From Schaalia sp. 19OD2882 (GTDB taxonomy: Bacteria; Actinomycetota; Actinomycetes; Actinomycetales; Actinomycetaceae), in assembly GCF_018986735.1 (NCBI RefSeq), contig NZ_CP065521.1, forward strand, positions 62,001 through 126,000: a stretch of DNA of 64,000 bases, in the 5' to 3' direction. Position 1 is the stretch's first letter. Every line of letters starts with the position of its first letter. The notes below the pieces were generated by a model. The model was not told the DNA's origin, did not search any database, and worked only from the letters and a program-made list of their open reading frames with translations. Below are positions 38,523 to 47,485 of the stretch, piece by piece. The translations under genes were made by a program, and so were the position numbers.

Positions 38523-39416
38523 ATGTCTTCCACGCTCAATGACCTGTCGCTGCGCCTCGCCGGCATTGCGGGGCGGCTCCTGATCGCTGCCGTTCTGACA
38601 CTCATCGCCGCCGGGTCTCCTGCTCTTGTCACATTCATTCCCGGCATCGGGAGCCTGACCAGACTCTCCACCTCGCCTCTGGGCAGCGGCCCGCTGGGCG
38701 TGGCGGTCATGAGTGCGGTGACCTGTGTGGTGTGCGCCGTCCCGACGGTCACCGCACTCATCGGCTTGCATCTGCTCATGCGCACAGTGGATCGCGGGAG
38801 GCGGGTCGACCTGGGTCTGCGGCCAGACCGTCGCGCCTTGGCCTGGACTGCCGCAATGGTCGCGGTCGCGATTGTCATCCTGTGCCTCACGGCGGGGGTG
38901 TTGACTCTCCTGGGCCTGAGCGCCCCGGTGGCAGATCCCATGACGGCACTACCCGAGTCCGCAAGGAACTGGGTGCGGCTCCCTGCAGCGATCTCCATGG
39001 CGTTCCTCTTCGCCGCCATCCCGGAGGAGACCATCTGGCGCGGATGGTTCTACTCCTCGGCCGGTTCCACACGAGTGGCCGCAGTCCTCAGTGTCCTGAC
39101 CTTCACCGTCATGCACCTGATGTCCAGCGGCGGACAACACGGGCTTGCCCAGCGCTTCGTCTACCTCATCGGCACCATCGGTTTTGCGACGGCCGCCATG
39201 GCGGTGCGCGAAGTGAGCGGCTCGGTGTGGCCCGCGATCGGTGTGCACGGGGGGATGCTCATGGCGGAGGACCTGCTGGCCCATCTCCTCGGGGTCCCCA
39301 GGCAACCGTCCACGTGGGTCACGGTCGGGTTCCTGTGGGCATTGGTCGGTGTGTCAGTCCTGGTGTGGAACAGGTGGCGCCAGAGGGGCAATGGTTCCGA
39401 GGCCTCGCAGGCTTGA
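38523..39416 (+). CDS. CPBP-family intramembrane metalloprotease (CAAX-type)
   Basis: The 297-residue protein has about eight membrane segments. The CPBP motifs are E168-E169-TIWRG, followed by a His in FTVMHLMSSG (about 195-204) and VHGGMLMAEDLL (about 240-251). These residues form the membrane-embedded metal site. Family members process prenylated proteins or bacteriocin-related peptides and some give bacteriocin self-immunity. The ATG has only a weak upstream site. No peptide gene is visible beside it, so the role is open. Confidence 0.8.
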   Translation: MSSTLNDLSLRLAGIAGRLLIAAVLTLIAAGSPALVTFIPGIGSLTRLSTSPLGSGPLGVAVMSAVTCVVCAVPTVTALIGLHLLMRTVDRGRRVDLGLRPDRRALAWTAAMVAVAIVILCLTAGVLTLLGLSAPVADPMTALPESARNWVRLPAAISMAFLFAAIPEETIWRGWFYSSAGSTRVAAVLSVLTFTVMHLMSSGGQHGLAQRFVYLIGTIGFATAAMAVREVSGSVWPAIGVHGGMLMAEDLLAHLLGVPRQPSTWVTVGFLWALVGVSVLVWNRWRQRGNGSEASQA

Positions 39417-39592
39417 CCGCACAGGCGGGGCGCCGCTTCGATGGCCGACCTCGTCACCCTGCTGCGACGGTCGGGCCGGAGGTGGCCAGAAGGCCCCTCG
39501 GGGCGCTGCGCGGGTCAGGCGCTGATGGAACCCGTCCATGCCAGCGGGTCCTTGGAGGTGGTGCCCTGCGGCAGACCGGTACGCGACGCGCT
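39417..39592. other. Spacer containing a fragmentary copy of ROK-gene sequence
   Basis: Besides the 50-bp repeat at 39503-39552, the next 40 bases (about 39556-39592) resemble an internal segment of the ROK gene near 41066-41100 (GGTGGTG...GCCCTG.GGCAGACCGG). The spacer therefore looks like two stitched pieces of a second ROK gene copy, the rest deleted. Confidence 0.5.
39503..39552. repeat. 50-bp direct repeat, left copy
   Basis: It is identical over 50 bases to 40709-40758 and begins GCGCTGCGCGGGTCAGG. The right copy is the 3' end of the ROK regulator gene. The two copies flank the frameshifted Abi_2 gene, with about 1.2 kb between their starts. Confidence 0.95.
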
Positions 39593-40508
39593 TCAGGTCC
39601 AGAGGGGAAGTTCTCTCCAGCCCTCAGGAGCTCCTGTTCGACTCAAAGGAACGATGGGGTTCTGGGGGTAGGTGGCCAGGAGTTCCGGCAAACGATCTGC
39701 GGAGGACAGGTCGAGTTGACGGTGCAAGTACTGGATCAGTGTGAACTGTCCGAAGGCCCGATCCATTGTTCCTGCCAGTGGGGTCAGTCGCTTGTCGTTG
39801 CTCAACTTGGGCTTGAAGCCGTATACGCGGTTGAACATCCGCGCGTGGTGTGCGGCAAAATTCCTCAGGATGTTCAGTGACCTGAGCCATGAGGCGAGTT
39901 GTGGGGAACGCAATTCGCACTGATCGGCAATGCTGTCACGAACTCGATTCGGAGACATTTCGTAGAGATGGGAGAGCATTCCCCAGATCCATGATCTCGA
40001 CGGCAACCCAGATGGGAATCTCTCCGCCATATTTCCGTTCGTGGTGTCGGACAAAATCCTCTTGTGATTTTCCGACCGCAGCCTTGAACTTTCCCAGCCA
40101 TGCATCATACTTCGTGCGGCCGTCTCTTCGGCGTTGATTGGCCAAGGCCGCCAAACGATTTGCGTCCAGGTGAATCAGTGGGTGGATGCGCCCCAGTTCG
40201 TGTCCCAGCATTGTGCGCACTGCCATTTCGATGCGATCCAGCTCTGTGAACACGCAATGTCGCAGACGCTCGTCGAACTCGTAGAGGGCGACCGCCAACT
40301 CAAATGATGCGCCCTCGACGAACTCATCCAGTGCCGAGTCGCTCTCGGGGGAAAATCGACGCATCGGATACCAGTATCCCGACAGGCGGTAGTAGTTGAG
40401 TCGGGCAAGAAGGTGCTCGGCGCGAATGTCGTCTTCCATGTGCATCCCACGTGTTCGCAGGAGTTCGACCTGTTCAGAGTAGGTCTTGAACTGCTTTGCG
40501 TGTGCCAT
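39593..40508 (-). pseudogene. Frameshifted Abi_2 (AbiD/AbiF)-family abortive-infection gene
   Basis: From ATG 40508 the frame encodes AbiD-like sequence: KTYSEQVELLRTRGM, LLARLNYYRLSGYWYPMR (about 39-56) and YEFDERLRHCVFTELDRIE, on to GGEIPIWVAVEIMDLG. It then leaves the family. The rest (MLSHLYEMSPN, WLRSLNILRNFAAHHARMFNR, with the conserved RNxxAHHxR motif) continues in another frame to 39593. Removing one base at about 39979-39980 restores DLG-MLSHLY. AbiD-type proteins stop phage growth in infected cells. The gene is probably inactive unless ribosomal frameshifting occurs. Its lower GC and flanking direct repeats suggest acquisition. Confidence 0.8.
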
Positions 40509-40708
40509 GCCCGCCTTCGCCCTTCTGCAAAGCAAGGACCGGCCCTGGACTCCCGCACAGGCGGGTAGCGGAACCGGTCATGTCGGAGCCCATGCTACCT
40601 CGTCTGGCCCGGAGGGGACAACGGCCCTTGCGATCCAGAGATCCTCACCCGAGGCATCACGCGGCCGTCAAGGTCCTCGGAACGAGCAATCCGGTCGATC
40701 GTATCTGT

Positions 40709-40758
40709 GCGCTGCGCGGGTCAGGCGCTGATGGAACCCGTCCATGCCAGCGGGTCCT
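40709..40758. repeat. 50-bp direct repeat, right copy (3' end of the ROK gene)
   Basis: It overlaps the last 13 codons of the ROK regulator, including its stop at 40721-40723, and is identical to 39503-39552. Confidence 0.95.
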
Positions 40759-41983
40759 GGGCAAGGCCCTGCAGGATACGGTGGGCCGCACCCGTCACCG
40801 ACAGCCAGGTCGATCCGGGCACGGCCTCGATGTGCGGCGGAATCCACGGAGCCTGCAGGGTGCGCACCCGAATTTCGGCCAAAGTCGCCGGTGCGATCGC
40901 CTCGGCAAGCTCGCCGACGGCGCCGCCGAGAAGCACCAAGGGAATGTCGACCAAGTTGATCGCCGTCGACAGAGCTCGACCGAGCGCCGCCCCGGCCTCG
41001 TCGATGGCGTCGTGGACCGGCCCGGATTCCCCTTCCGCGGCGAGGGCGGCCAGCAGATCCCGGGTGGTGGCGCCCTGTGGCAGACCGGCGCGCGCAATCA
41101 ATGCCCGGTGGCCGAGGAAGGCCTCCAGGCACCCGGAGGCGCCGCAGGAGCACACCGGCCCGTGCGGGTCGACACACACGTGGCCGAGCTCGCCCGCCCA
41201 GCCATTCGCGCCGACAAGAGGCACATGGTCGACCACGATTCCAGAGCCGATCCCGACCTCGCCGGAGACGTAGATGAAGGAGGCGGGCCCGGATGGAACC
41301 CCCGGAGTGGGCTGTGAGACGGCAAATGCGGCCAGATCGGCCTCGTTGGCGACGATGCGCGGGGCCAACTCGCCCAAGGGCTCAAGAAGGGAGCGCAGTG
41401 GCAGGTCGCGCCAACCCAGGTTCGGAGCCACGGTGAGGACCTCGGGGGAGACGATGCCCGGCAGGGCCAAGCCCGAGCCGACCAGGAACGAGGTCGAAGT
41501 GGCGCCCTCGTCCAGGACCCGGCGGGCGGTGCGTGCCAATGTCGACATGACCTCTCGCGGGTCGGAGCCGGCCAGGTCCTCCTCGACGGTCGCTTCGGCA
41601 AGGACGGTGCCGGCCAGGTCGACCAGGCGCGCGTCGATTCCGAAGACGTTGACCTGCATTCCCAGGGCAACTGTCCGGCCCGGCGCTGCGGTCAGGCGCG
41701 AAGCCGGGCGGCCGCGGGTGGCCTCGGCAACGGGGGGCAGTTCGGAGAGGATGCCCTTGCTCAACAGTTCGTCGACCAGGCGTGAGACGGTGGTGGGGGT
41801 GATGCCGGTCCGGCTCGCGACGCTGGCGCGGGTGGCGGCGTCGCCGGCGGCCAGGACCTCGCGCAGGACAAGGGACAGGTTGGTGGCGCGCAGGCTGGTG
41901 GCGCTCACCCCGGAGGTCAGGGGGTTGGCAGACACGTCGGGCGTGCCGAATGCGGGGATCCGTGCACTTCTGCGGGCTGGCAT
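40721..41983 (-). CDS. ROK-family xylose repressor (XylR-like)
   Basis: The 420-residue protein has an N-terminal winged helix (ASRTGITPTTVSRLVDELLSKGIL, about 50-73) and a ROK sugar-kinase-like domain. The zinc motif is GELGHVCVDPHGPVCSCGASGCLE. It is divergent from xylA-xylB across a 131-base region holding a promoter and an inverted repeat, so it should repress the xylose genes until xylose binds. ATG 41983 has no Shine-Dalgarno site but TATAGT lies six bases upstream as a -10 box, which suggests a leaderless transcript. Its 3' end is duplicated at 39503. Confidence 0.87.
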   Translation of the reverse strand: MPARRSARIPAFGTPDVSANPLTSGVSATSLRATNLSLVLREVLAAGDAATRASVASRTGITPTTVSRLVDELLSKGILSELPPVAEATRGRPASRLTAAPGRTVALGMQVNVFGIDARLVDLAGTVLAEATVEEDLAGSDPREVMSTLARTARRVLDEGATSTSFLVGSGLALPGIVSPEVLTVAPNLGWRDLPLRSLLEPLGELAPRIVANEADLAAFAVSQPTPGVPSGPASFIYVSGEVGIGSGIVVDHVPLVGANGWAGELGHVCVDPHGPVCSCGASGCLEAFLGHRALIARAGLPQGATTRDLLAALAAEGESGPVHDAIDEAGAALGRALSTAINLVDIPLVLLGGAVGELAEAIAPATLAEIRVRTLQAPWIPPHIEAVPGSTWLSVTGAAHRILQGLAQDPLAWTGSISA

Positions 41984-41986
41984 GTC

Positions 41987-42030
41987 TTGACTATAGCTGG
42001 TTCCGCAAGTAAGTTTTGTAGCACAACTAA
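41987..42030 (+). promoter_or_regulatory. xylA promoter with XylR-type operator
   Basis: TTGACT (41987-41992) and TAAGTT (42010-42015) are 17 bases apart on the plus strand. An AT-rich imperfect inverted repeat, AGTTTTGTAGCACAACT (within 42011-42030), covers the -10 box and start site, the expected place for ROK repression. On the minus strand TATAGT (41990-41995) can serve the repressor gene itself, so both genes would be controlled together. Confidence 0.6.
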
Positions 42031-42114
42031 AGTCTGTGTCGACGGAAGGGACGCGAAGGAGCGCCCCGAGGACCCCGCTCCCGCCGACCAGGGCGCATTC
42101 ACACGGAGGACACA

Positions 42115-43296
42115 ATGACCCGGACCCCCACCCCCGAGGACAAGTTCAGCTTCGGCCTGTGGACAGTCGGCTGGAACGCCGTCGACCCCTTCGGCACAGG
42201 CACCCGCCCCACTCTCGACCCGTGGGAGTACACCGCCAAGCTCGGCGAAATCGGCGCCTGGGGCATCACCTTCCACGACAACGACGTGTGGGACTTCCAC
42301 GCCGGCGACGCCGAGCGTGAAGCCCGCGTGACGCGCGTCAAGGAAGCCGCGGACGCCGCCGGCCTGGTCATTGAAATGGTCACCACCAACACCTTCACCC
42401 ACCCCGTCTTCAAGGACGGCGGACTGACCAACAACGACCGTTCCATCCGCCGCTTCGGCCTGCGCAAGATCCTGCGCAACATCGACTTGGCCGCCCAACT
42501 GGGCGCCAAGACCTTCGTCATGTGGGGCGGGCGCGAGGGCGCCGAATACGACAGCTCCAAGGACCTCTTCGCCGCCCTCGAACGCTACAAGGAAGGCCTC
42601 GACACCGTCGCCGCCTACATCAAGGAACGCGGTTACGACCTGCGCATCGGCCTGGAGCCCAAGCCGAACGAGCCCCGCGGGGACATCTTCCTGCCCAGCG
42701 TCGGCCACGCCCTGGCCCTCATCGCCGAGCTCGAGAACGGCGACGTGGTGGGCCTGAACCCCGAGGTCGGACACGAGCAGATGGCCAACCTCAACTACAC
42801 CCACGCCCTGGCACAGGGCCTGCAGGCCGGCAAACTCTTCCACATCGACCTCAACGGCCAGTCCGGCCTGAAGTACGACCAGGACAAGGTCTTCGGCCAT
42901 GGCGACCTGTCCAGCGCCTTCTTCACCGTCGACCTGCTGGTCAACGGCTTCCCCAACGGCGGTCCCCGCTACGAAGGTCCCATCCACTTCGACTACAAGC
43001 CCAGTCGCACCGAAGGCATGGAAGGCGTGTGGGAGTCCGCCCGCGCCAACATGGAGATGTGGATCATGCTGGCCGAAAAGGCCAAAGCCTTCCGTGCCGA
43101 CCCGCGCACCCAGGAGCTCATGAAGGCCGCCTCCATCGACCAGCTGGGTCAGTCCACGCTGGCCGAGGGCGAGTCGCTGGCCGACTTCCTGGCCGACCGC
43201 TCCGCCTACGAGGACTTCGACGCCGACGCCGCCGGCGAACGCGAATACCACTTCGTCGAGCTGTACCACCACGCCATGAGGCACCTCATCGGCTGA
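42115..43296 (+). CDS. xylA: Xylose isomerase
   Basis: The 393-residue TIM-barrel enzyme converts D-xylose to D-xylulose using two divalent metals. The actinobacterial class features are [15 protein letters not shown], catalytic His in FHDND (about 53-57), [11 protein letters not shown] (about 138-148), metal/base residues in EPKPNEP (about 180-186), NPEVGHEQM and [22 protein letters not shown] carries the last metal Asp. The length equals the Streptomyces enzyme. A stable hairpin follows before xylB. Confidence 0.97.
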   Translation: MTRTPTPEDKFSFGLWTVGWNAVDPFGTGTRPTLDPWEYTAKLGEIGAWGITFHDNDVWDFHAGDAEREARVTRVKEAADAAGLVIEMVTTNTFTHPVFKDGGLTNNDRSIRRFGLRKILRNIDLAAQLGAKTFVMWGGREGAEYDSSKDLFAALERYKEGLDTVAAYIKERGYDLRIGLEPKPNEPRGDIFLPSVGHALALIAELENGDVVGLNPEVGHEQMANLNYTHALAQGLQAGKLFHIDLNGQSGLKYDQDKVFGHGDLSSAFFTVDLLVNGFPNGGPRYEGPIHFDYKPSRTEGMEGVWESARANMEMWIMLAEKAKAFRADPRTQELMKAASIDQLGQSTLAEGESLADFLADRSAYEDFDADAAGEREYHFVELYHHAMRHLIG

Positions 43297-43313
43297 AACC
43301 GGCGAAGGCCAGC

Positions 43314-43340
43314 GGCCTCGGGGAAGGAGTCCCCGGGGCC
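43314..43340 (+). terminator. Intra-operon hairpin between xylA and xylB
   Basis: GGCCTCGGGGA pairs with TCCCCGGGGCC (one G-U pair) around the loop AGGAG, 17 bases after the xylA stop. It may attenuate transcription into xylB or stabilise xylA mRNA. Confidence 0.55.
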
Positions 43341-43381
43341 CTGCCCCGCCCTCGTCCCCGCCCACGCATCGGAGGAGAACC

Positions 43382-44737
43382 ATGAGCCAGCGTCCTCATG
43401 TCGCCGGAGTCGACACATCCACCCAGTCCTGCAAGGTCGTCGTGGTCGAACCCGAGACCGGACGCATCATCCGCCAAGGCAAGGCCTCGCACCCCGACGG
43501 CACCCAGGTCCACCCCGACGCGTGGTGGGACGCCTTCGAAAAGGCGGTCGAGGCGGCTGGAGGGCTCGACGACGTGGCCGCGCTGTCGGTGGGCGGCCAG
43601 CAGCACGGAATGGTGCTGCTCGACGAGGACGGGCAGGTCCTGCGCCCCGCACTGCTGTGGAATGACACTCGCTCGGCCGACGCCGCCGAGGCCCTGGTGG
43701 CGGAGGCCGGAGCCGGCGACCGTGAGGCCGGTGCCGCCTGGTGGGCCGACGCCATCGGATCGGTGCCCGTCGCCTCCTTCACGGTCACCAAATTGCGGTG
43801 GGTGGCCGACACCGAACCCGAGGTGGTGCCCTGCATCGCCGCCATCTGCCTGCCGCACGACTGGTTGACGTGGCGCATCAAGGGCACCGGGCGTCTTGAA
43901 GACCTCACCACTGACCGATCCGACGCCTCGGGCACCGGATACGCAGCGCGCGTCTCCGCCGAGGGCGGCCCCAGCTTCGACTACCGCCGCGACATCTTGG
44001 CCACCGCCCTGCGCATCACCCCCGAGCAGGCCGAATCCATCATTCTGCCGAAGATCCTGGGCCCGTGGGATCGTGCCGGAGTGGGCGATCCTGCTCGCGG
44101 GTGGGACCGGATCGTCCTGGGGCCGGGCACGGGCGACAATGCCGGCGCCGCGTTGGGTGTGGGGCTGGCCCCCGGTGACGCGCTGCTGTCCCTGGGCACC
44201 TCGGGAGTCGTCTCGGCGGTCAGCGCCGCCCCCGTCCAGGATCGCAGTGGCCTGGTCGCCGGTTTCGCCGACGCCTCCGGCAACTGGCTGCCGCTTGCCT
44301 GCACGCTCAACGCCTCACGCATTGTCGATGCGATGATGCGGGTGACGGGCTTGGGCTACGACGAATTCGACGAGGCCGCCTTGTCCGTGCCCGACGCCGG
44401 TGGCCTGGAGTTGGTTCCCTACTTCGAGGGCGAGCGCACTCCGAACCTGCCCGATGCCACGGGCACGCTGTCCGGCATGACCTTGGCGAACAGCGACCAG
44501 GCGCATGTCGCTCGCGCCGGCATCGAGGGTTTGCTGCGTCACATGCGCTACTCACTGGACGCCGTGCGGGCTCTGGGGGCACCGATCGAGCGTGTGCTGG
44601 TGGTCGGTGGGGGCGCGAAGTCCACGGCTGTGCGGGCCCTGGCCGCCGAGTTCCTGGATGCGCGCGTGGAGTTCCCGGAGGCGGGGGAGTACGTCGCTTT
44701 GGGCGCGGCCCGTCAGGCGGCCCGAGTCCTGGGGTGA
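43382..44737 (+). CDS. xylB: Xylulokinase
   Basis: The 451-residue FGGY-family kinase phosphorylates D-xylulose. It has the N-terminal ATPase motif GVDTSTQSCKVVVV (about 9-22), the substrate motif SVGGQQHGMVLLD (about 70-82) and LLWNDTRS. The C-terminal FGGY signature region includes LVVGGGAKSTAVRALAAE. It ends with a standard helix (EYVALGAARQAARVLG). ATG 43382 follows GGAGGAG. The product xylulose 5-phosphate enters the pentose phosphate pathway with the gnd product. Confidence 0.95.
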   Translation: MSQRPHVAGVDTSTQSCKVVVVEPETGRIIRQGKASHPDGTQVHPDAWWDAFEKAVEAAGGLDDVAALSVGGQQHGMVLLDEDGQVLRPALLWNDTRSADAAEALVAEAGAGDREAGAAWWADAIGSVPVASFTVTKLRWVADTEPEVVPCIAAICLPHDWLTWRIKGTGRLEDLTTDRSDASGTGYAARVSAEGGPSFDYRRDILATALRITPEQAESIILPKILGPWDRAGVGDPARGWDRIVLGPGTGDNAGAALGVGLAPGDALLSLGTSGVVSAVSAAPVQDRSGLVAGFADASGNWLPLACTLNASRIVDAMMRVTGLGYDEFDEAALSVPDAGGLELVPYFEGERTPNLPDATGTLSGMTLANSDQAHVARAGIEGLLRHMRYSLDAVRALGAPIERVLVVGGGAKSTAVRALAAEFLDARVEFPEAGEYVALGAARQAARVLG

Positions 44738-44768
44738 CCCGCCGAAGCTCTCAGCCCCGAGCCCCGAG

Positions 44769-45028
44769 CGTGAGATTCGTCCGTCAACCCGTGGGACCGT
44801 CCTGGGTTTGGGGGATTGGGTCGCCCCTGCTCGGCCCATCTGCACCGAAGTGGCCCCACGCTCAACCGTTCACCGACCCTTGGTGCCATGAGGCCTCCCC
44901 GGGTACTCAGCGACCGAGTTCACCTTGTCACCAGCGGACAACAATCTCGGGTTGCATGACTGCAGGCCTCTTCACGAGAACGACTCCCCACCAAGTCGGC
45001 AGACAGCACTTGACGGACGAATCTCACG
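44769..45028. repeat. 260-bp segment bounded by 19-bp perfect inverted repeats
   Basis: CGTGAGATTCGTCCGTCAA (44769-44787) is repeated exactly in inverted orientation at 45010-45028, where it covers the stop codon of the mannitol dehydrogenase-like gene. The 222 bases between are non-coding and show no transposase. It could be a short non-autonomous element or a large structural element between convergent genes. No clear target duplication is seen. Confidence 0.7.
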
Positions 45029-46253
45029 GGGAAGAGGGGGGAGACGAGGAGGTGGAAGCATCGATGAGGCGCATCTGTTCGGCCCAGTCCCAACCGTGCG
45101 ACAGGGATTCCGTCTGACTGGCGAGCAGCGAGATGTCCTCATCCGTGGCGCCCACCTCACGCGCACACCGCCACACGTGGGCCAGGGCTCGACGGCGGTT
45201 CCACCCGGGCTCGACCGCCAGACGGTGAGCCCCCAAAGCCGTGGCCAAGGAGAGGAAGCCTCGTGGCGCGCCCGTGCGAACGGCCAGTGCGTAGGCGCCG
45301 AGGAAACGGTCACCCGGCGCCATCTTCCGCTCCGGATCACGTCCCACACGCTCATTCGTGTCCCGAAGCGCCCTGTTCGAGAAACGTGCCAGCAGGTCGT
45401 CACTGTGTTCGAGCAGTGGCAGAGGAGTCACACCGAAGGCGCCGGCCAGTGCCGCCAGGGACTCGGTCATCGTGGCCTGGGTGACGTGGCGGACATCCGG
45501 CAGGGCGATCGACTGCCAGATGAACTCCGTCCCGTGCAGGTCCCCGAGGTACGCACACACGCAGTGCCCCAGGTTGTGGACGAAGAGTTTGCGGTCCGTG
45601 TACAGCGTGAAGTCGACATCGCTGACCGGTTCCAGGCACTCGACCTGCGGAAGCGGCCCGCGCAAGGCTCGCGCGTCGAAGGGAAGAATCCTGTAGGGCT
45701 CGACCCGCACAAGGGTTCTGGAGGGGTCGGCTCCCGAGGTGTGCCCTGTGGTCGACGGGATCATCCGACCGATCGAGGTCTCGGCCAGCCCCACCTGCAC
45801 ATCCAGGCGTTCGTGCAGGTCAGGGGGCGAGTTCTCCTTCAGTAGATCCCGGAAGGCCCCCGCGGCTCCGTGCAGGTTCTCGCACAGGAGCACGTCCAGC
45901 GCCGCGCCCCCGGCGTCCCACCGCGCCCGAAGGCCGCTGGCCAGCGCGCCGGCCACATGCGGCAATGCGCGTGCACCGACCGACGTGGTCACAAGGTCGG
46001 CCCGGGTGACGAGGGCGTCCACGGCTTCCCGGTCAAGGGCGTGCACGGCGGCGATGCCCTCGACCGTGCGCCGCGAGGTCCCCGCATTCGAGACGGTCTC
46101 CAGGAGGTAACTCGCCGCCGAGTTGAGTGTCCGGACCAGGTCGATGTCCACATCGACGAAGACGACCTTCCACCCGGAGGCCTCGAAGAGCTCGCCGACG
46201 AAACCGCGTCCCACGTTGCCGGCGCCGAAGGCGGCGAGCAGATGTGTACTCAT
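45024..46253 (-). CDS. Mannitol dehydrogenase-family polyol (phosphate) dehydrogenase
   Basis: The 409-residue protein has an N-terminal Rossmann fold (LLAAFGAGNVGRGFVGELFE, about 4-23; VVFVDVDIDLV) and the C-terminal helical domain of MtlD-type long-chain polyol dehydrogenases. Conserved elements are SIGRMIPS (about 164-171), the DR-K pair in YTDRKLFVHNLGHC (about 216-229) and ATMTESL. It would oxidise a sugar alcohol or its phosphate with NAD. The Ser/Pro tail (STSSSPPSSP) arises where the gene enters the inverted repeat. It overlaps the PfkB kinase by four bases, suggesting one pathway. The polyol is unknown. Confidence 0.82.
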   Translation of the reverse strand: MSTHLLAAFGAGNVGRGFVGELFEASGWKVVFVDVDIDLVRTLNSAASYLLETVSNAGTSRRTVEGIAAVHALDREAVDALVTRADLVTTSVGARALPHVAGALASGLRARWDAGGAALDVLLCENLHGAAGAFRDLLKENSPPDLHERLDVQVGLAETSIGRMIPSTTGHTSGADPSRTLVRVEPYRILPFDARALRGPLPQVECLEPVSDVDFTLYTDRKLFVHNLGHCVCAYLGDLHGTEFIWQSIALPDVRHVTQATMTESLAALAGAFGVTPLPLLEHSDDLLARFSNRALRDTNERVGRDPERKMAPGDRFLGAYALAVRTGAPRGFLSLATALGAHRLAVEPGWNRRRALAHVWRCAREVGATDEDISLLASQTESLSHGWDWAEQMRLIDASTSSSPPSSP

Positions 46254-47269
46254 GCGTGGGCCCCGCCCTCGTCCCCTGAGGGGCGCAAAGGCAGGCCGCC
46301 GATGTGCCGTGCGACCACGGTGGAGGCGAACTCCAGGCACTCCTCGGGCGAGGCGCCGCGTGTGAGGGCCACGAGGAAGGCCGCTTTGAAAGTGTCCCCG
46401 GCCCCCGTGGTTCCCACACCTGCGGAGCCGCCCGGCGGGATTGGGGCGGCCGGCACGTGCAGGGCGCGCCCGGCCCACGCGGCAAGGTCGATGCCGCACA
46501 CGTCGGCAAGTCGCGCCAGGGCTGCACGCTCCCCTGTGACCAGGTGGGCCCCGTTCGCACCTGCGGTGATGAGCACGGTCGCGGCACCGGCCCGGACGAA
46601 ATGCGCGGCGAGGTCGCCCACCGCGTCGCCGTCGGGAACCTCCAGGTGCAGGCAACTGCGCAGGTCGTCCACGCTGGGACAGAACAGGTCGGTCAGTGGT
46701 GCCACGCCGACCAGCAGGGCCTCCCAGTCCAAGGCCTGCAGGGCGGAGTTGCGTGCCAAGTAGGCCAGGTCCAGCGAGGTGGCGGCGCCGGCCTCGTGGG
46801 CGCGGTGGAAGAGTTCCCGTAGGGGAGCGGCCCCGTCCTCGCACATGGCGGGGCACAGTGTGGGGTAGCCGAAGTGGAGCAGCCCGCCGGGCTCGATGGC
46901 CACTTGGCCGCGGAATTCGTCATTGGCGCCCGTGTGGTGCCAGAAGGAACGGTCCACGCCGGGCGGGGCGATCACCAGCGAGTACGAGGTCGCCGCCCGG
47001 TCGGTGGTCTCGACGCGAACCCTGCCCGGGTGCTCGGCCTCCAGCAGGCCGATGCACATGGTGCCCAGCGGATCGTTCCCGACCAGGGCGTGCAGCAGGG
47101 GTTCTTCTCCGAGGGCGGCCATGGTGCGCGCGCAATTGGCCACGGTTCCACCGGCGCGTGCCTCGACGGGGCCGACCTCGACCAGTTCCCCCGGTCGGGT
47201 GGTGACGGCGTCTGCGAGGGCGGGGACGAGGTCGACGCACAGGTGGCCGACGAGCTGGACGGAAACCAC
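46250..47269 (-). CDS. PfkB-family carbohydrate kinase
   Basis: The 339-residue kinase has GGTVANCARTMAALGEEP (about 40-57) and the C-terminal VGTTGAGDTFKAAFLVAL (about 295-312) with the catalytic Asp. The N-terminus VGHLCVDLVPAL is the common PfkB start. GTG 47269 is chosen because AGGAGAAACATC gives a good ribosome binding site; a longer frame upstream is not conserved-looking. It is the first gene of a unit with the polyol dehydrogenase and diverges from the XylA-like isomerase gene. Together these suggest polyol or ketose catabolism. The substrate is unresolved. Confidence 0.85.
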   Translation of the reverse strand: MVSVQLVGHLCVDLVPALADAVTTRPGELVEVGPVEARAGGTVANCARTMAALGEEPLLHALVGNDPLGTMCIGLLEAEHPGRVRVETTDRAATSYSLVIAPPGVDRSFWHHTGANDEFRGQVAIEPGGLLHFGYPTLCPAMCEDGAAPLRELFHRAHEAGAATSLDLAYLARNSALQALDWEALLVGVAPLTDLFCPSVDDLRSCLHLEVPDGDAVGDLAAHFVRAGAATVLITAGANGAHLVTGERAALARLADVCGIDLAAWAGRALHVPAAPIPPGGSAGVGTTGAGDTFKAAFLVALTRGASPEECLEFASTVVARHIGGLPLRPSGDEGGAHA

Positions 47270-47302
47270 GATGTTTCTCCTGTGTCCGCGGACGATTGCC
47301 CT

Positions 47303-47337
47303 CCAGCATAGGTTCGACCGGGAATTTGTGTAAGTAC
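47303..47337 (-). promoter_or_regulatory. Divergent control region of the PfkB-dehydrogenase unit
   Basis: On the minus strand TTACAC (47326-47331) and TATGCT (47303-47308) are 17 bases apart, giving a short leader before GTG 47269. An AAGTACTT palindrome (47330-47337) flanked by TTGT and ACAA overlaps the -35 side and may be an operator. A TTGACA (47336-47341) faces the isomerase gene but lacks a clear -10 box. Confidence 0.4.
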
Positions 47338-47485
47338 TTGACAAGATGCCTGGCCTGCGCGGAAAGTCGAAGCGGATGCCGCCCTCGTACCGCATGGAAC
47401 GGCCCGTGTCACCGCGAAGGACGCATCCACCAGTGGGTGACGACGAGGTCGCCCATGACGCACCGGAGGAAAGGTCTGGCCTGAC

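Noticed and set aside
38523..39416. CPBP protease as the leader peptidase of the YcaO peptide
   Set aside because: It lies about 24 kb away in a different gene neighbourhood with no shared control signals, so a link would be guesswork.
44769..45028. Insertion sequence
   Set aside because: No transposase frame and no target duplication; only the inverted repeats are supported.
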